From DYRB01 sp963845265 (GTDB lineage: Bacteria; Pseudomonadota; Gammaproteobacteria; Chromatiales; Chromatiaceae), in the NCBI GenBank assembly GCA_963845265.1, contig CAWJRN010000019.1, positions 11,936-75,935 on the forward strand: a stretch of DNA of 64,000 nt, in the 5' to 3' direction. Below are positions 18,167 to 27,088 of the stretch, piece after piece. A model generated the notes under the pieces. It worked only from the letters and a program-made list of their open reading frames with translations. It ran no database searches and was not told the DNA's origin. The translations under genes and the position numbers were made by a program. Positions within the stretch are counted from its first letter, which is position 1, and every line of letters begins with the position of its first letter.

Positions 18167-19338
18167 GTTCCTACCCCCTTCAGTGCCCCGATCGCCTTGG
18201 CGGCGCCGTCGTCCAGATTGTTCGCGTCGATATAGCTCAGGCCGGAGTCGGCCAGGATGGCACGCCCCGCCTCCACGTTGGTCCCGGCCAGACGCACCAC
18301 CACGGGCACCCGGATATGCTGATCCCTGATGGCCTGAACGATGCCCTTGGCCACCCAATCGCAACGGTTGATGCCGGCGAAGATATTGAGCAGGATGACC
18401 CTGACGTTGGGGTCCTCCAGCACGATGCGGAAGGCATTGGCGATCTTGTCCGGCGAGGCGCCGCCGCCCACGTCCAGAAAGTTCGCCGGTCGCCCGCCGC
18501 GCCGGGCAATGGCGTCCATGGTAGCCATCGCCAGGCCGGCGCCGTTGACGATGCAGCCGACATCCCCGTCCAGGGCGATGTAGTTGAGCCCATGACCGCT
18601 GGCCTCCACCTCCTTTGGGTCCTCTTCGTCGAAGTCCCGCATATCGGCGACGTCGGTGCGCCGGTACAGGGCGTTGCCGTCGAAGCTCATCTTTGCGTCC
18701 AGGGCGATGAGTTGCTCGCCGCTGACCACGGCCAGCGGATTGATCTCGGCCATGAGGGCATCCTTGTCCCGAAAGCAGCGATAGAGACGCTTCATCAGCT
18801 TCACTGCCTGGGGCATGAGCTTCTTGCTGCCCAGGCCGATGCGGGCGGCGATCTTGCGGCACTGGAAATCCAGCAGACCCACCGCCGGGTCCACCGACTC
18901 GCGGATCACCTTGGCGGGCTCGGTTCGGGCCACCTCCTCGATATCCATCCCTCCGGCGGAGGACGCGATGATGGTGATGCGCTGCGTGGACCGGTTGATC
19001 AGCAGCCCCAGGTAATATTCGCCGGTGATGGTGCTAGCCTCTTCCACCAGCACGCGCTGGACCAGCCGCCCGCCGGGCCCGGTCTGGGGCGTCACCAGAT
19101 GGCTGCCGATGAGTTCGTCGGCCGCCTGGCGGACCCGCTCCGGGGTGTCCACCACCTTGACGCCGCCACCCTTGCCGCGGCCGCCGGCATGGATCTGGGC
19201 CTTCACCACCCAGCGCTCGCCGCCGATCTCCTCGGCCGCCGCCTCCGCGTGGGCATCCGAATGCACCACGCGCCCCTCGGGCACAGGCACGCCGAACTGC
19301 CGCAGCATGGCCTTGGCCTGATACTCATGAATGTTCAC
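18163..19338 (-). CDS. mtkA: CoA ligase beta subunit, probable malate--CoA ligase (malate thiokinase)
   Basis: 391 residues with the ATP-grasp fold: NIHEYQAKAMLRQFGVPVP at the N terminus, VVKAQIHAGGRGKGGGVK nucleotide loop, and the GGGASPDKI ligase domain. The diagnostic stretch NIFAGINRCDWVAKG matches what I recall of Methylobacterium MtkA (NIFAGINRCDWVAEG), whereas ordinary SucC has NIFGGIVRCDLIADG; DAKMSFD (SucC: DGKLGAD) also fits MtkA. Not adjacent to other TCA genes. Malate + ATP + CoA gives malyl-CoA, the substrate of the lyase encoded 220 bp upstream on the same strand. Succinyl-CoA synthetase remains the alternative. Confidence 0.78.
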   Translation of the reverse strand: MNIHEYQAKAMLRQFGVPVPEGRVVHSDAHAEAAAEEIGGERWVVKAQIHAGGRGKGGGVKVVDTPERVRQAADELIGSHLVTPQTGPGGRLVQRVLVEEASTITGEYYLGLLINRSTQRITIIASSAGGMDIEEVARTEPAKVIRESVDPAVGLLDFQCRKIAARIGLGSKKLMPQAVKLMKRLYRCFRDKDALMAEINPLAVVSGEQLIALDAKMSFDGNALYRRTDVADMRDFDEEDPKEVEASGHGLNYIALDGDVGCIVNGAGLAMATMDAIARRGGRPANFLDVGGGASPDKIANAFRIVLEDPNVRVILLNIFAGINRCDWVAKGIVQAIRDQHIRVPVVVRLAGTNVEAGRAILADSGLSYIDANNLDDGAAKAIGALKGVGT

Positions 19339-19557
19339 GAACCGTCCTCCTCGTCGCGGCTGCAGGGCCGCAATCTATTCATACCCATCGCCCGCGGATT
19401 TCCAGTTTCTGGAAGGACGAAGATCTCTGTTTCCAAAGTCTTTTCTTAACACTTAAAACCTAAGACTTAAGACTGATCGGTATATCGTTTTTTCGAGCCC
19501 GAGCATGTCACGCGAAGCCGCACAAACGCGGGCATCCGGCAACACCGACCGGGGCGT

Positions 19558-20526
19558 TCAGTCCGAGGTCTGTGCCTGGATCTGCTCCACCTTGGCGATT
19601 AGCATCTCTGCCTGACGGATGGAGGCGGCATCGATCATGCGGCCATCCAGGGACACAGCGCCTTTGCCGGCGGCACGCGCAGCGGCCAACTCAACCAGGA
19701 TGCGTCGGGCGCGGACGACCTCCTTCTCCGGTGGGGTGAAGACCTGGTTGGCCAGGGCCACCTGTGACGGATGGATCGCCCACTTGCCTTCCCCGCCCAG
19801 GGCCGCAAAGGCCTGGGCCACCGCCAGGAAGCCGTCCGGATCAGAGAAATCGCCGTAGGGACCATCGATGGGACGCAGGCCATTGGCCCGACAAGCAGCG
19901 ATGATGCGGGACATGGCGAAATGCCACTGATCGCCCCAGTAGAAGGTGCGGCTGCCCGACCCGTCCGCATCCGCCAGCACCCCATAGTGCGGGTTGGCCC
20001 CGCCCATCTGAGTAGTACGCGCCTGCACCGAAGCGGCATAGTCCGCCACGCCGAAGACCATGGCCTCCAGACGCTCCGGGCAGGTCTCGGCGATACGCTC
20101 CACGTTGGCCATGCCCGCGGCAGTCTCGATCAGCACATGGATATTGATGGGTGCGAAGCCTTTGGCCTGCTCGATCTGATCCAGCAAGGTGGCGACGAAC
20201 AGGATGTCCGCCGGTCGCCCGACCTTGGGGATCAGGATGGTGTCCAGCTTGTCGCCGGCCGCCTCCACCACCTCCACGATATCGCGGTAGCAGTAATGCG
20301 TGTCCAGACCGTTGATGCGGATCGACACGGAGCACCCAGACCAGTCCTGGGTGTTGAGGGCCTGGATGATATTGGCCCGCGCCTGCCCCTTGTCGTCCGG
20401 CGCCACCGCGTCCTCCAGATCCAGAAACACTACATCCGCCCCCAGGGTCGGGGCCTTCTCCATCATGCGGGGGTTGCTCCCCGGCACCGCCAACTCGCTG
20501 CGGTGCAGCCGGTTCTTGATCGCCAT
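19558..20526 (-). CDS. mcl: HpcH/HpaI-family lyase, probable L-malyl-CoA (beta-methylmalyl-CoA) lyase
   Basis: 322 residues of the citrate lyase beta / malyl-CoA lyase TIM barrel. Visible motifs: HRSELAVPGSNPRMMEKA, VVFLDLEDAVAPDDK (substrate Arg/Asp loop), SIRINGLDT, ILIPKVG, HVLIETAAG (metal-binding Glu), the FGVADYAAS segment and GKWAIHPSQV. It would split malyl-CoA to acetyl-CoA and glyoxylate. Placement directly upstream of mtkAB on the same strand supports that substrate; citramalyl-CoA lyase is an alternative. The 219-bp gap to mtkA has short direct CTTAA/CTAAG repeats near 19440-19475 but no clear promoter. Confidence 0.8.
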   Translation of the reverse strand: MAIKNRLHRSELAVPGSNPRMMEKAPTLGADVVFLDLEDAVAPDDKGQARANIIQALNTQDWSGCSVSIRINGLDTHYCYRDIVEVVEAAGDKLDTILIPKVGRPADILFVATLLDQIEQAKGFAPINIHVLIETAAGMANVERIAETCPERLEAMVFGVADYAASVQARTTQMGGANPHYGVLADADGSGSRTFYWGDQWHFAMSRIIAACRANGLRPIDGPYGDFSDPDGFLAVAQAFAALGGEGKWAIHPSQVALANQVFTPPEKEVVRARRILVELAAARAAGKGAVSLDGRMIDAASIRQAEMLIAKVEQIQAQTSD

Positions 20527-20930
20527 CGCCGTCCAACCTCATAAAATGCAATGTTTAGTATTGAAAGGCGCAACGGTAAGGCCTTTCGGTCGCCACGTAA
20601 ACCGGGCGCCGACCCAGGCGCACGACGCAGAAGGCTTATCCTCTCTGCGGGCGCATCTGTTCGACCCCCTAATCCCATGAGGGGGGAGATGACTGGGCTG
20701 AGGGGGGCTGAGCTCTTGCCGGAGCTCGACTTTGCACGGAAGCCCGCGCCAAGAGCGCGAGGGGGGCTGAATGGTGACTGCGGACGCGCCGACCTCGTTG
20801 TCGCCGAGCGGCTGCGAGCGACCAGGCCGTTATAGGCCAACGGCCCTGATCGATCGCGGAGTTCGGCCGACACGACCGTCAAGGCCTAAAAGGCCGGCGG
20901 TAGCGCCTGCGCCGCCACCGCCGCCGGGGC
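20527..20930. other. Gene-free gap between mcl and the DUF2189 gene
   Basis: 404 bp with only fragmentary reading frames; nothing recognisable. The mcl promoter presumably lies near 20530-20600, where an AT-richer stretch is seen. Confidence 0.5.
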
Positions 20931-21719
20931 TCAAGATGAACGAGGCACCAGATCCCGGTAGGCATGCCAGGTGGCATGGCCCACCAGGGGTACCGCCAGG
21001 AAGAGCCCTACATAGAACGTGAGAAGCCCCGCACCCACGATGACCACCAGGAGCACCGCCCACAGCAGCATGGGCAGCCAGTTGCGGGCCACGGCCCGGA
21101 GGCTGGTCCGCCCCGCGGTGAAGCCATCCACCGGGCGGTCGATCATCATCGGGATGGCGATAGCGCTGACACAAAAGGCGCAGACCGCAAAGAACCCGCC
21201 GACCAGGACGACCGCGGCCACCAGCGTCGTGTGTTTGCCGGACAAGACCACCACCGGGAGAAAGTTCTCCCAGGTCGGCAAGGGAGCATGAAACAGCATG
21301 ATGAACAGGAAGACCGAGGCCAGTATCCACAACTGCATGATCATGAACAGGAACCCGGTAGCCATCCCCAACTGCCCCTGATTGCGCCTGACCGCCGCCA
21401 ACGCCTGGCAGCTCCCCAGGGGTTCACCACGCTCGAGTAGATCACTCATGTGATAGAGCCCCACCGCCAGGAGGGGCGCGATGAGAAAGAATCCCGCTGT
21501 GAGAAAGGGCACCAGAAAGGTCAGGTGCCCGAGCACGGTCAGCAGCAGTATCGACCCACTGAGCAGAACGATCCCAGCCCCATAGCGCAAGCTGTAGCCG
21601 GGCGCCGCCCGAATATCCTGCCAACCCTTGGCCAGCCATCGCCAGGGATGAGCCAGGGTCACCCGATTGACCTGAGGTTCCTGCCACTGGGGCAGCGGGT
21701 CATTGGCCATATCGTTCAT
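20931..21719 (-). CDS. DUF2189 multi-pass membrane protein
   Basis: 262 residues with about six hydrophobic segments, e.g. GAGIVLLSGSILLLTVLGHL, FLVPFLTAGFFLIAPLLAVGLY and MLLWAVLLVVIVGAGLLTFY. The N-terminal WLAKGWQDIRAAPGYSLRYG lead-in and the ERGEPLGSCQ loop are typical of DUF2189, a family of unknown function often near respiratory genes. The start at 21719 is fixed by a perfect AGGAGG 7 bp upstream; the longer frame to 21755 would bury that site in coding sequence. Confidence 0.85.
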   Translation of the reverse strand: MNDMANDPLPQWQEPQVNRVTLAHPWRWLAKGWQDIRAAPGYSLRYGAGIVLLSGSILLLTVLGHLTFLVPFLTAGFFLIAPLLAVGLYHMSDLLERGEPLGSCQALAAVRRNQGQLGMATGFLFMIMQLWILASVFLFIMLFHAPLPTWENFLPVVVLSGKHTTLVAAVVLVGGFFAVCAFCVSAIAIPMMIDRPVDGFTAGRTSLRAVARNWLPMLLWAVLLVVIVGAGLLTFYVGLFLAVPLVGHATWHAYRDLVPRSS

Positions 21720-21726
21720 CGTGAAT

Positions 21727-21732
21727 CCTCCT
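21727..21732 (-). promoter_or_regulatory. Ribosome binding site AGGAGG deciding the DUF2189 start
   Basis: Perfect AGGAGG on the minus strand, 7 bp before the ATG at 21719. It rules out the upstream Met at 21755. Confidence 0.8.
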
Positions 21733-22025
21733 CGGTGCTTTGGTGTGGGTCGCAACCGGGCAACTGCCCAGCCCCGGTGCGAAATGATTGCCCGAGGATT
21801 ACTACAGGATCGGCCTTAACACCGCAACGAGTACCCACGCGCCGCCGCGCTCTTGGTGACCAACACATCACGGGGCCGGATGGATGTATACAGGGAAGTT
21901 GTCAGTTTTCAGTTGGCAGTTGTCAGTAAGAGTTTGTTGCTGCTGAACAAGTTGAACTCCTGAAACGAAGAACCGACGCGCGACAGCTATACATGAGCGC
22001 CCCCTCACCTGCGACCCCCGCCGCC

Positions 22026-25000
22026 TCACCCCACCCAAACCCGCGCATTGCGGAACAGGCGCATCCAGGGCCCGTCCTCGCCCCAGCCGTCCGGATGCCA
22101 GGAGTGTTGCAGGGTTCGGTAGACCCGCTCCGGATGGGGCATCAGGATGGTGACACGCCCGTCCGCGCTGGCCAGCCCGGCGATGCCCTGGGGTGAGCCA
22201 TTGGGGTTGGCCGGGTAGCGGCTGGCCGGGGAGCAGTCGCTCTCGATGTAGCGCAGGGCGACCATAGGCTCCGCGGCGGCCAGGGCGGCAGCGTCAGGGA
22301 ACTCGGCCCGGCCCTCGCCGTGGGCGACGGCGATGGGCATACGCGAGCCGGCCATGCCCCGCAGCAGGATGGACGGCGAGTCCGGCACCTCCACCATCAC
22401 CAGTCGGGCCTCGAACTGCTCGGAGCGATTGCGCACGAAGTGCGGCCAATGGTCGGCGCCGGGGATGATCTCGTGCAGGTTCGAGAGCATCTGACAGCCA
22501 TTGCAGACCCCCAGACTGAAGGTGTCCACCCGCTCGAAGAAGCCCTGGAACTGGTCGCGGACCCTGGGGTTGAACAAGATGGACTTGGCCCAGCCCTCGC
22601 CAGCGCCCAGCACGTCACCGTAGGAGAAGCCGCCGCAGGCGACCAGGCCGCGGAAGCCGGTCAGGTCCGCCCGCCCGGCGACGATGTCGGACAGGTGGAC
22701 ATCCACGCACTCGAACCCGGCGCGGTGGAAGGCAGCAGCCATCTCGACCTGGCCATTGACCCCCTGCTCGCGCAGGACCGCGAGCCGCGGGCGGGCGCCT
22801 TTGGCAATGTAGGGGGCTGCGACGTCCTGGGCCTGGTCGAAGCCAAGATCGGCGCTGAGGCCCCAGTCCGCCGCATCGCCAATACGCTCGAACTCCTCCC
22901 GGGCACAATCCGGGTTGTCGCGCAGGGCCTGGAGCCGGTAGGTGACCTCGGACCAGGCCCGCTGCAGGTCGGCCCGGTTGGCCCCGTAGACCTCCCGGCC
23001 AGCGCGCAGGAACCGAACCACCCCGTCGCCGGTGGGTTGGCCAATGACCTTCGCTAGACCGTCCAACCCCTGGCCCGCCAAGGTCTCCAGCACGGCAGCA
23101 GTGTCGTCCCGATGCACCTGGATCACGGCTCCCAGCTCCTCGCTGAACAGGGCGGAGAGGTCGTCGGCGCCCACCTGTCCCAGGTCCACCGTCAGACCGC
23201 AACGCCCGGCGAAGGCCATCTCGCACAGGGTCGTCAGCAGGCCGCCGTCGGAGCGGTCGTGATAGGCAAGGATCTGCCCGCGCAGGGCCTGGACGGCGGC
23301 GAACAGTCCCGCAAGCCGGGCCGGGTCGTCCAGGTCCGGGGCCTCGTCGCCCAATTGGCCGTAGACCTGGGCCAGACAGGAGCCGCCCAGGCGGTGCCTG
23401 CCGGCGCCCAGGTCGATGAGGATCAGGTCCGTCTCGCCCTGGTCCATGCGTAACTGTGGGGTCAGGGTCAGACGGACATCGGACACCGGGGCGAAGGCGG
23501 AGACGATGAGCGACAAGGGCGCGGTCAGCTCCCGGCGGTCGCCCTGCGGTCCAGACCAGACCGTCTTCATGCTCATGGAGTCCTTGCCCACCGGGATGCT
23601 GATCCCCAAGGCCGGGCACAGCTCCATACCCACGGCGCGGACGGTGTCGTAGAGCCGGGCGTCCTCCCCGGGGTGGCCGGCGGCCGCCATCCAGTTGGCG
23701 GAGAGGCGAACTTCGCCCAGCGTGCCGATGGCCGCGGCGGCGAGGTTGGTGATGGCCTCGCCTACCGCCATGCGGCCGGAGGCGGCGGCGTCGATGAGGG
23801 CGACCGGGGTGCGCTCGCCGATGGCCATGGCCTCGCCGGTCACACCGCTGTAGTCGCTGGCCGTCACCGCACAGTCCGCCACCGGGACCTGCCAGGGCCC
23901 GACCATCTGGTCCCGGGCCACCTGGCCGGTGATGCTGCGGTCGCCGATGGAGATGAGGAAGGTCTTGTTGGCCACGGTGGGCAGGCGCAGGACCCGTTCG
24001 ATGGCCTCCCCCAGGTCGATCCCAGCCCCATCGATGGGCAGCAGCGGGACCGCGACCCGACGCACGTCCCGTGTCATGCGCGGCGGCTTGCCGAATAGCA
24101 GCGACATGGGCATGTCGATGGGGGCGTCGCCGAGCAGGGTGTCGTCCAGGTGCAGGTGCTCCACCTCGGTCGCCTCGCCCACCACCGCGTAGGGGCAGCG
24201 CTCGCGCTCGCAGATGGACTGGAACTCCGCCAAGCGCTCGGCGGCGATGGCCAGGACATAGCGCTCCTGGGACTCGTTGGACCAGATCTCCATGGGCGAC
24301 ATGCCCAGATCGTCGTTGGGCACGGCGCGGAGCTTGAAACGACCGCCGCGCCCGGCGTCGTGGACCAGCTCCGGCAGGGCATTGGACAGTCCCCCGGCGC
24401 CGACGTCGTGGATGAACAGGATGGGGCTGGCCTCGCCCCTGGCCCAGCAGCGGTCGATGACCTCCTGGCAGCGGCGCTGCATCTCCGGGTTGGCGCGCTG
24501 CACCGAGGCGAAGTCCAGGTCCTCAGCCGAGGCGCCGCTGGCCATGCTAGAGGCCGCGCCACCGCCCAGGCCGATGAGCATGGCCGGCCCACCCAGGACC
24601 ACCAGCAGCGAGCCCGCCGGGAAGGGGCGCTTCTCGATGTCCGCGGCGCGGATGTTGCCCAGGCCGCCGGCGAGCATGATCGGCTTGTGATAGCCGCGCA
24701 GCTCGACACCGTCGGGCCCCGGGACGGCCTGCTCATAGGTGCGGAAGTAACCGCACAGGTTCGGCCGGCCGAACTCGTTGTTGAAGGCCGCGGCCCCGAT
24801 GGGCCCCTCCAGCATGATGTCCAGGGCCGAGACGATACGCCCGGGGCGGCCGTGGTCTTGCTCCCAGGGCTCTTCGAGGCCAGGGATGCACAGGTTTGAC
24901 ACCGAGAAGCCGCACAGGCCGGCCTTGGGCTTGGAGCCGCGCCCCGTGGCCCCCTCGTCGCGGATCTCCCCACCGGAGCCGGTGGCCGCCCCCGGATCGG

Positions 25001-25910
25001 GGGCGATGGCCGTGGGGTGGTTGTGGGTCTCCACCTTTATCAGGATGTGTACAGGCTCGTCCAGCTCCCGATAGACGGCGTCCGCCGAGTCCGGGACCAG
25101 GCGCCGGCCCGGCCAGCCGGCGATCACAGCGGCATTGTCCTTATAGGCCGAGAGCACGCCCTCGGGGGAGCAGGCGGTGGTGTTGCGGATCATAGCGAAC
25201 AGAGAGCGGTCCTGGGCCTGACCGTCGATGATCCAATCGGCGTTGAAGATCTTGTGCCGACAGTGCTCCGAATTGGCCTGGGCAAACATCATCAACTCCA
25301 CGTCCGTGGGGTTGCGCCGAAGCGCGCCGAAGCTGTCCGCCAGGTAGTCGATCTCGTCGTCGGACAGGGCCAGCCCGAGTGCGGTGTTGGCCTGGACCAG
25401 GGCTGCCCGCCCGCCGGCCAGGATATCCACCCGGGTCGCCGGCCTGGGCTCGGCGCGCTCGAACAGGCGTGCCGCCTCGGCCAGATCGAACAGGGCGATC
25501 TGGGTCATACGGTCGTGCAGGACGGTCGCGGCCTGAGTCAGGACCTCCGTATCCAGGTCCACTTCCGCCTCCAGGTAGTAGGCCGTGCCACGCTCCAGGC
25601 GCCGGATCTCAGACAGCCCGCAGTTGTGGGCGATGTCCGTCGCCTTCGACGACCAGGGTGAGATGGTCCCGGGACGCGGAACCACCAGGATCAGGCGCCC
25701 CTGGGGGGCATGGGCCGGCAGGCTGGGGCCATAGCGCAGCAGCCGTTCGAGCACGGCCAGGGACTCCCCACCCGGCGCCGCGCCCGCATCCGCGAAGTGC
25801 ATGTATTCGGCGTAGACCTTCAGGGCCACCCCGGTGGCCGCCTGCAGGCGCTCCTGAAGTTTGTTCAGGCGAAAGTCGGAAAGGGCGGGGGCGCCGCGGA
25901 GTGTCAACAT
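22026..25910 (-). CDS. purL: Phosphoribosylformylglycinamidine synthase (single-chain PurL)
   Basis: 1294 residues, matching the 1295 of E. coli. It converts FGAR, glutamine and ATP to FGAM in purine synthesis. The N-terminal domain starts MLTLRGAPALSDFRL; the ATP-binding synthase half carries MMFAQANSEHCRHKIFNADW, KVETHNHPTAI and IHDVGAGGLSNALPEL; the C-terminal glutaminase has the nucleophile Cys in LGVCNGCQMLSNL and the FSYGDVLGAGEGW loop. The frame runs up to 26099, but the ATG at 25910 matches the family start. It stands alone; the upstream region to 21720 holds only tandem CAGTT/TTGTCAG repeats (about 21895-21930). Confidence 0.97.
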   Translation of the reverse strand: MLTLRGAPALSDFRLNKLQERLQAATGVALKVYAEYMHFADAGAAPGGESLAVLERLLRYGPSLPAHAPQGRLILVVPRPGTISPWSSKATDIAHNCGLSEIRRLERGTAYYLEAEVDLDTEVLTQAATVLHDRMTQIALFDLAEAARLFERAEPRPATRVDILAGGRAALVQANTALGLALSDDEIDYLADSFGALRRNPTDVELMMFAQANSEHCRHKIFNADWIIDGQAQDRSLFAMIRNTTACSPEGVLSAYKDNAAVIAGWPGRRLVPDSADAVYRELDEPVHILIKVETHNHPTAIAPDPGAATGSGGEIRDEGATGRGSKPKAGLCGFSVSNLCIPGLEEPWEQDHGRPGRIVSALDIMLEGPIGAAAFNNEFGRPNLCGYFRTYEQAVPGPDGVELRGYHKPIMLAGGLGNIRAADIEKRPFPAGSLLVVLGGPAMLIGLGGGAASSMASGASAEDLDFASVQRANPEMQRRCQEVIDRCWARGEASPILFIHDVGAGGLSNALPELVHDAGRGGRFKLRAVPNDDLGMSPMEIWSNESQERYVLAIAAERLAEFQSICERERCPYAVVGEATEVEHLHLDDTLLGDAPIDMPMSLLFGKPPRMTRDVRRVAVPLLPIDGAGIDLGEAIERVLRLPTVANKTFLISIGDRSITGQVARDQMVGPWQVPVADCAVTASDYSGVTGEAMAIGERTPVALIDAAASGRMAVGEAITNLAAAAIGTLGEVRLSANWMAAAGHPGEDARLYDTVRAVGMELCPALGISIPVGKDSMSMKTVWSGPQGDRRELTAPLSLIVSAFAPVSDVRLTLTPQLRMDQGETDLILIDLGAGRHRLGGSCLAQVYGQLGDEAPDLDDPARLAGLFAAVQALRGQILAYHDRSDGGLLTTLCEMAFAGRCGLTVDLGQVGADDLSALFSEELGAVIQVHRDDTAAVLETLAGQGLDGLAKVIGQPTGDGVVRFLRAGREVYGANRADLQRAWSEVTYRLQALRDNPDCAREEFERIGDAADWGLSADLGFDQAQDVAAPYIAKGARPRLAVLREQGVNGQVEMAAAFHRAGFECVDVHLSDIVAGRADLTGFRGLVACGGFSYGDVLGAGEGWAKSILFNPRVRDQFQGFFERVDTFSLGVCNGCQMLSNLHEIIPGADHWPHFVRNRSEQFEARLVMVEVPDSPSILLRGMAGSRMPIAVAHGEGRAEFPDAAALAAAEPMVALRYIESDCSPASRYPANPNGSPQGIAGLASADGRVTILMPHPERVYRTLQHSWHPDGWGEDGPWMRLFRNARVWVG

Positions 25911-26386
25911 CGGGGTTTCCCAGGCTGGTGGAGGGCGCTGGGCATGATACCCGATGCGGGCTGAGCCGAACTCAGGGGAGCCGCGTAGCGCGCGAAGACC
26001 CGGTCGGACCAGCGCAAGGCCCTCAAGGAAATACCGGGGCGCAGGGGCAACTCGGCAGCTTCTCCAAAGGCACTGCCAGGCGTGTAGCAAGGGGAACAAA
26101 TAGGTAACACAACTTATCGATCTGGAGTTTCCAGGTTCTGAGCCTGCCTAGGGGCCAGGCGCTTGTGCCCACGGGCTTTCGCTGGGGTTTGCGCAGATTT
26201 GAGCGGACCCCACGGAAATACCCTCTACCCCATCCACCGACCCCCTCGATAAGGCGGAAACTTCAGTTATCGAGAAGTTACGTACCGCTCTTTCCATGCC
26301 CGGTTTTACCGGGCGTTTACAGACCGTGCCGGGCCAAACTGCTAGGCTTCAGGGTGGACCACTCACTGATCGGCGATCACCTACCC
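25911..26386. other. Divergent control region between purL and the response regulator
   Basis: 476 bp without a gene I can support. A short hairpin (CCCGG-TTTTA-CCGGG around 26300) lies near the regulator side. Promoters for both divergent genes should lie here, but none is convincing by eye. Confidence 0.4.
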
Positions 26387-27088
26387 ATGGCCCGAAAGAC
26401 CCGCCTGCTCATCGTCGAGGACGAGGCCGCCATCCGCACCGGCCTGATGGATCTGTTCGTCTTCCATGGCTACGCCGTCGAGGCGGCGGAGGACGGGCGG
26501 GAGGGCCTGCGCAAGGCCCTGGGTGGGGGCTACGACCTGCTCCTGCTCGATGTCATGCTCCCGGGCGTGGACGGCTTCGAGATCTGCAACCGGGTCCGCA
26601 CCCAGGACCCTGAACAACCCATCATCATGCTCACCGCCAAGACCAGCGACGAGGACATCGTGCGCGGCCTGACCTTGGGCGCCGACGACTATGTGGCCAA
26701 GCCCTTCTCCGTGACCCAACTGGTCCTGCGCGTCCAGGCGGTGCTGCGCCGGGCCCGATCGGTGCAGGAAGACCTGGCCCTGATCCGCCTGAGCGACGGC
26801 CTGACCATCGACACCCGTAGCCTCAGCGGCCGGCGCGGGGCCGAGTCATTGGCCTTCACCCGCCGCGAGATCGAGCTGCTCCAATACCTGGCGGCCAACG
26901 CCGAGCGCCCGGTGCCGCGGGAGGAGCTGCTGCACCGGGTCTGGGGCTATGCCCGCGGGGCCGACATCGAGACCCGTACCGTGGACATCCATGTGGCCAA
27001 GCTGCGGCGCAAGATCGAACCCAACCCGGCCGAGCCCTGCCACCTGCTCACGGTACGCGGGGCCGGCTACCGGCTCCTGACGGCCTGA
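26387..27088 (+). CDS. OmpR/PhoB-type response regulator
   Basis: 233 residues: receiver domain with Glu/Asp at 11-12, phospho-acceptor Asp55 in LLLLDVMLPGVDGFE, Lys in DDYVAKPF, and a winged-helix domain (FTRREIELLQYLA, TVDIHVAKLRRKIE, TVRGAGYRL). The start MARKTRLLIVEDE is chosen because it opens the receiver fold; a longer frame from 26165 has no homology that I can see. It overlaps the kinase gene by one base (TGATG), so they are one transcription unit with the tri-haem cytochrome gene possibly downstream. Confidence 0.92.
   Translation: MARKTRLLIVEDEAAIRTGLMDLFVFHGYAVEAAEDGREGLRKALGGGYDLLLLDVMLPGVDGFEICNRVRTQDPEQPIIMLTAKTSDEDIVRGLTLGADDYVAKPFSVTQLVLRVQAVLRRARSVQEDLALIRLSDGLTIDTRSLSGRRGAESLAFTRREIELLQYLAANAERPVPREELLHRVWGYARGADIETRTVDIHVAKLRRKIEPNPAEPCHLLTVRGAGYRLLTA

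Noticed and set aside
17276..18862. 528-codon frame as one fused CoA ligase gene
   Set aside because: The first ~230 codons are the out-of-frame shadow of the beta subunit; the real alpha subunit starts at 18166.
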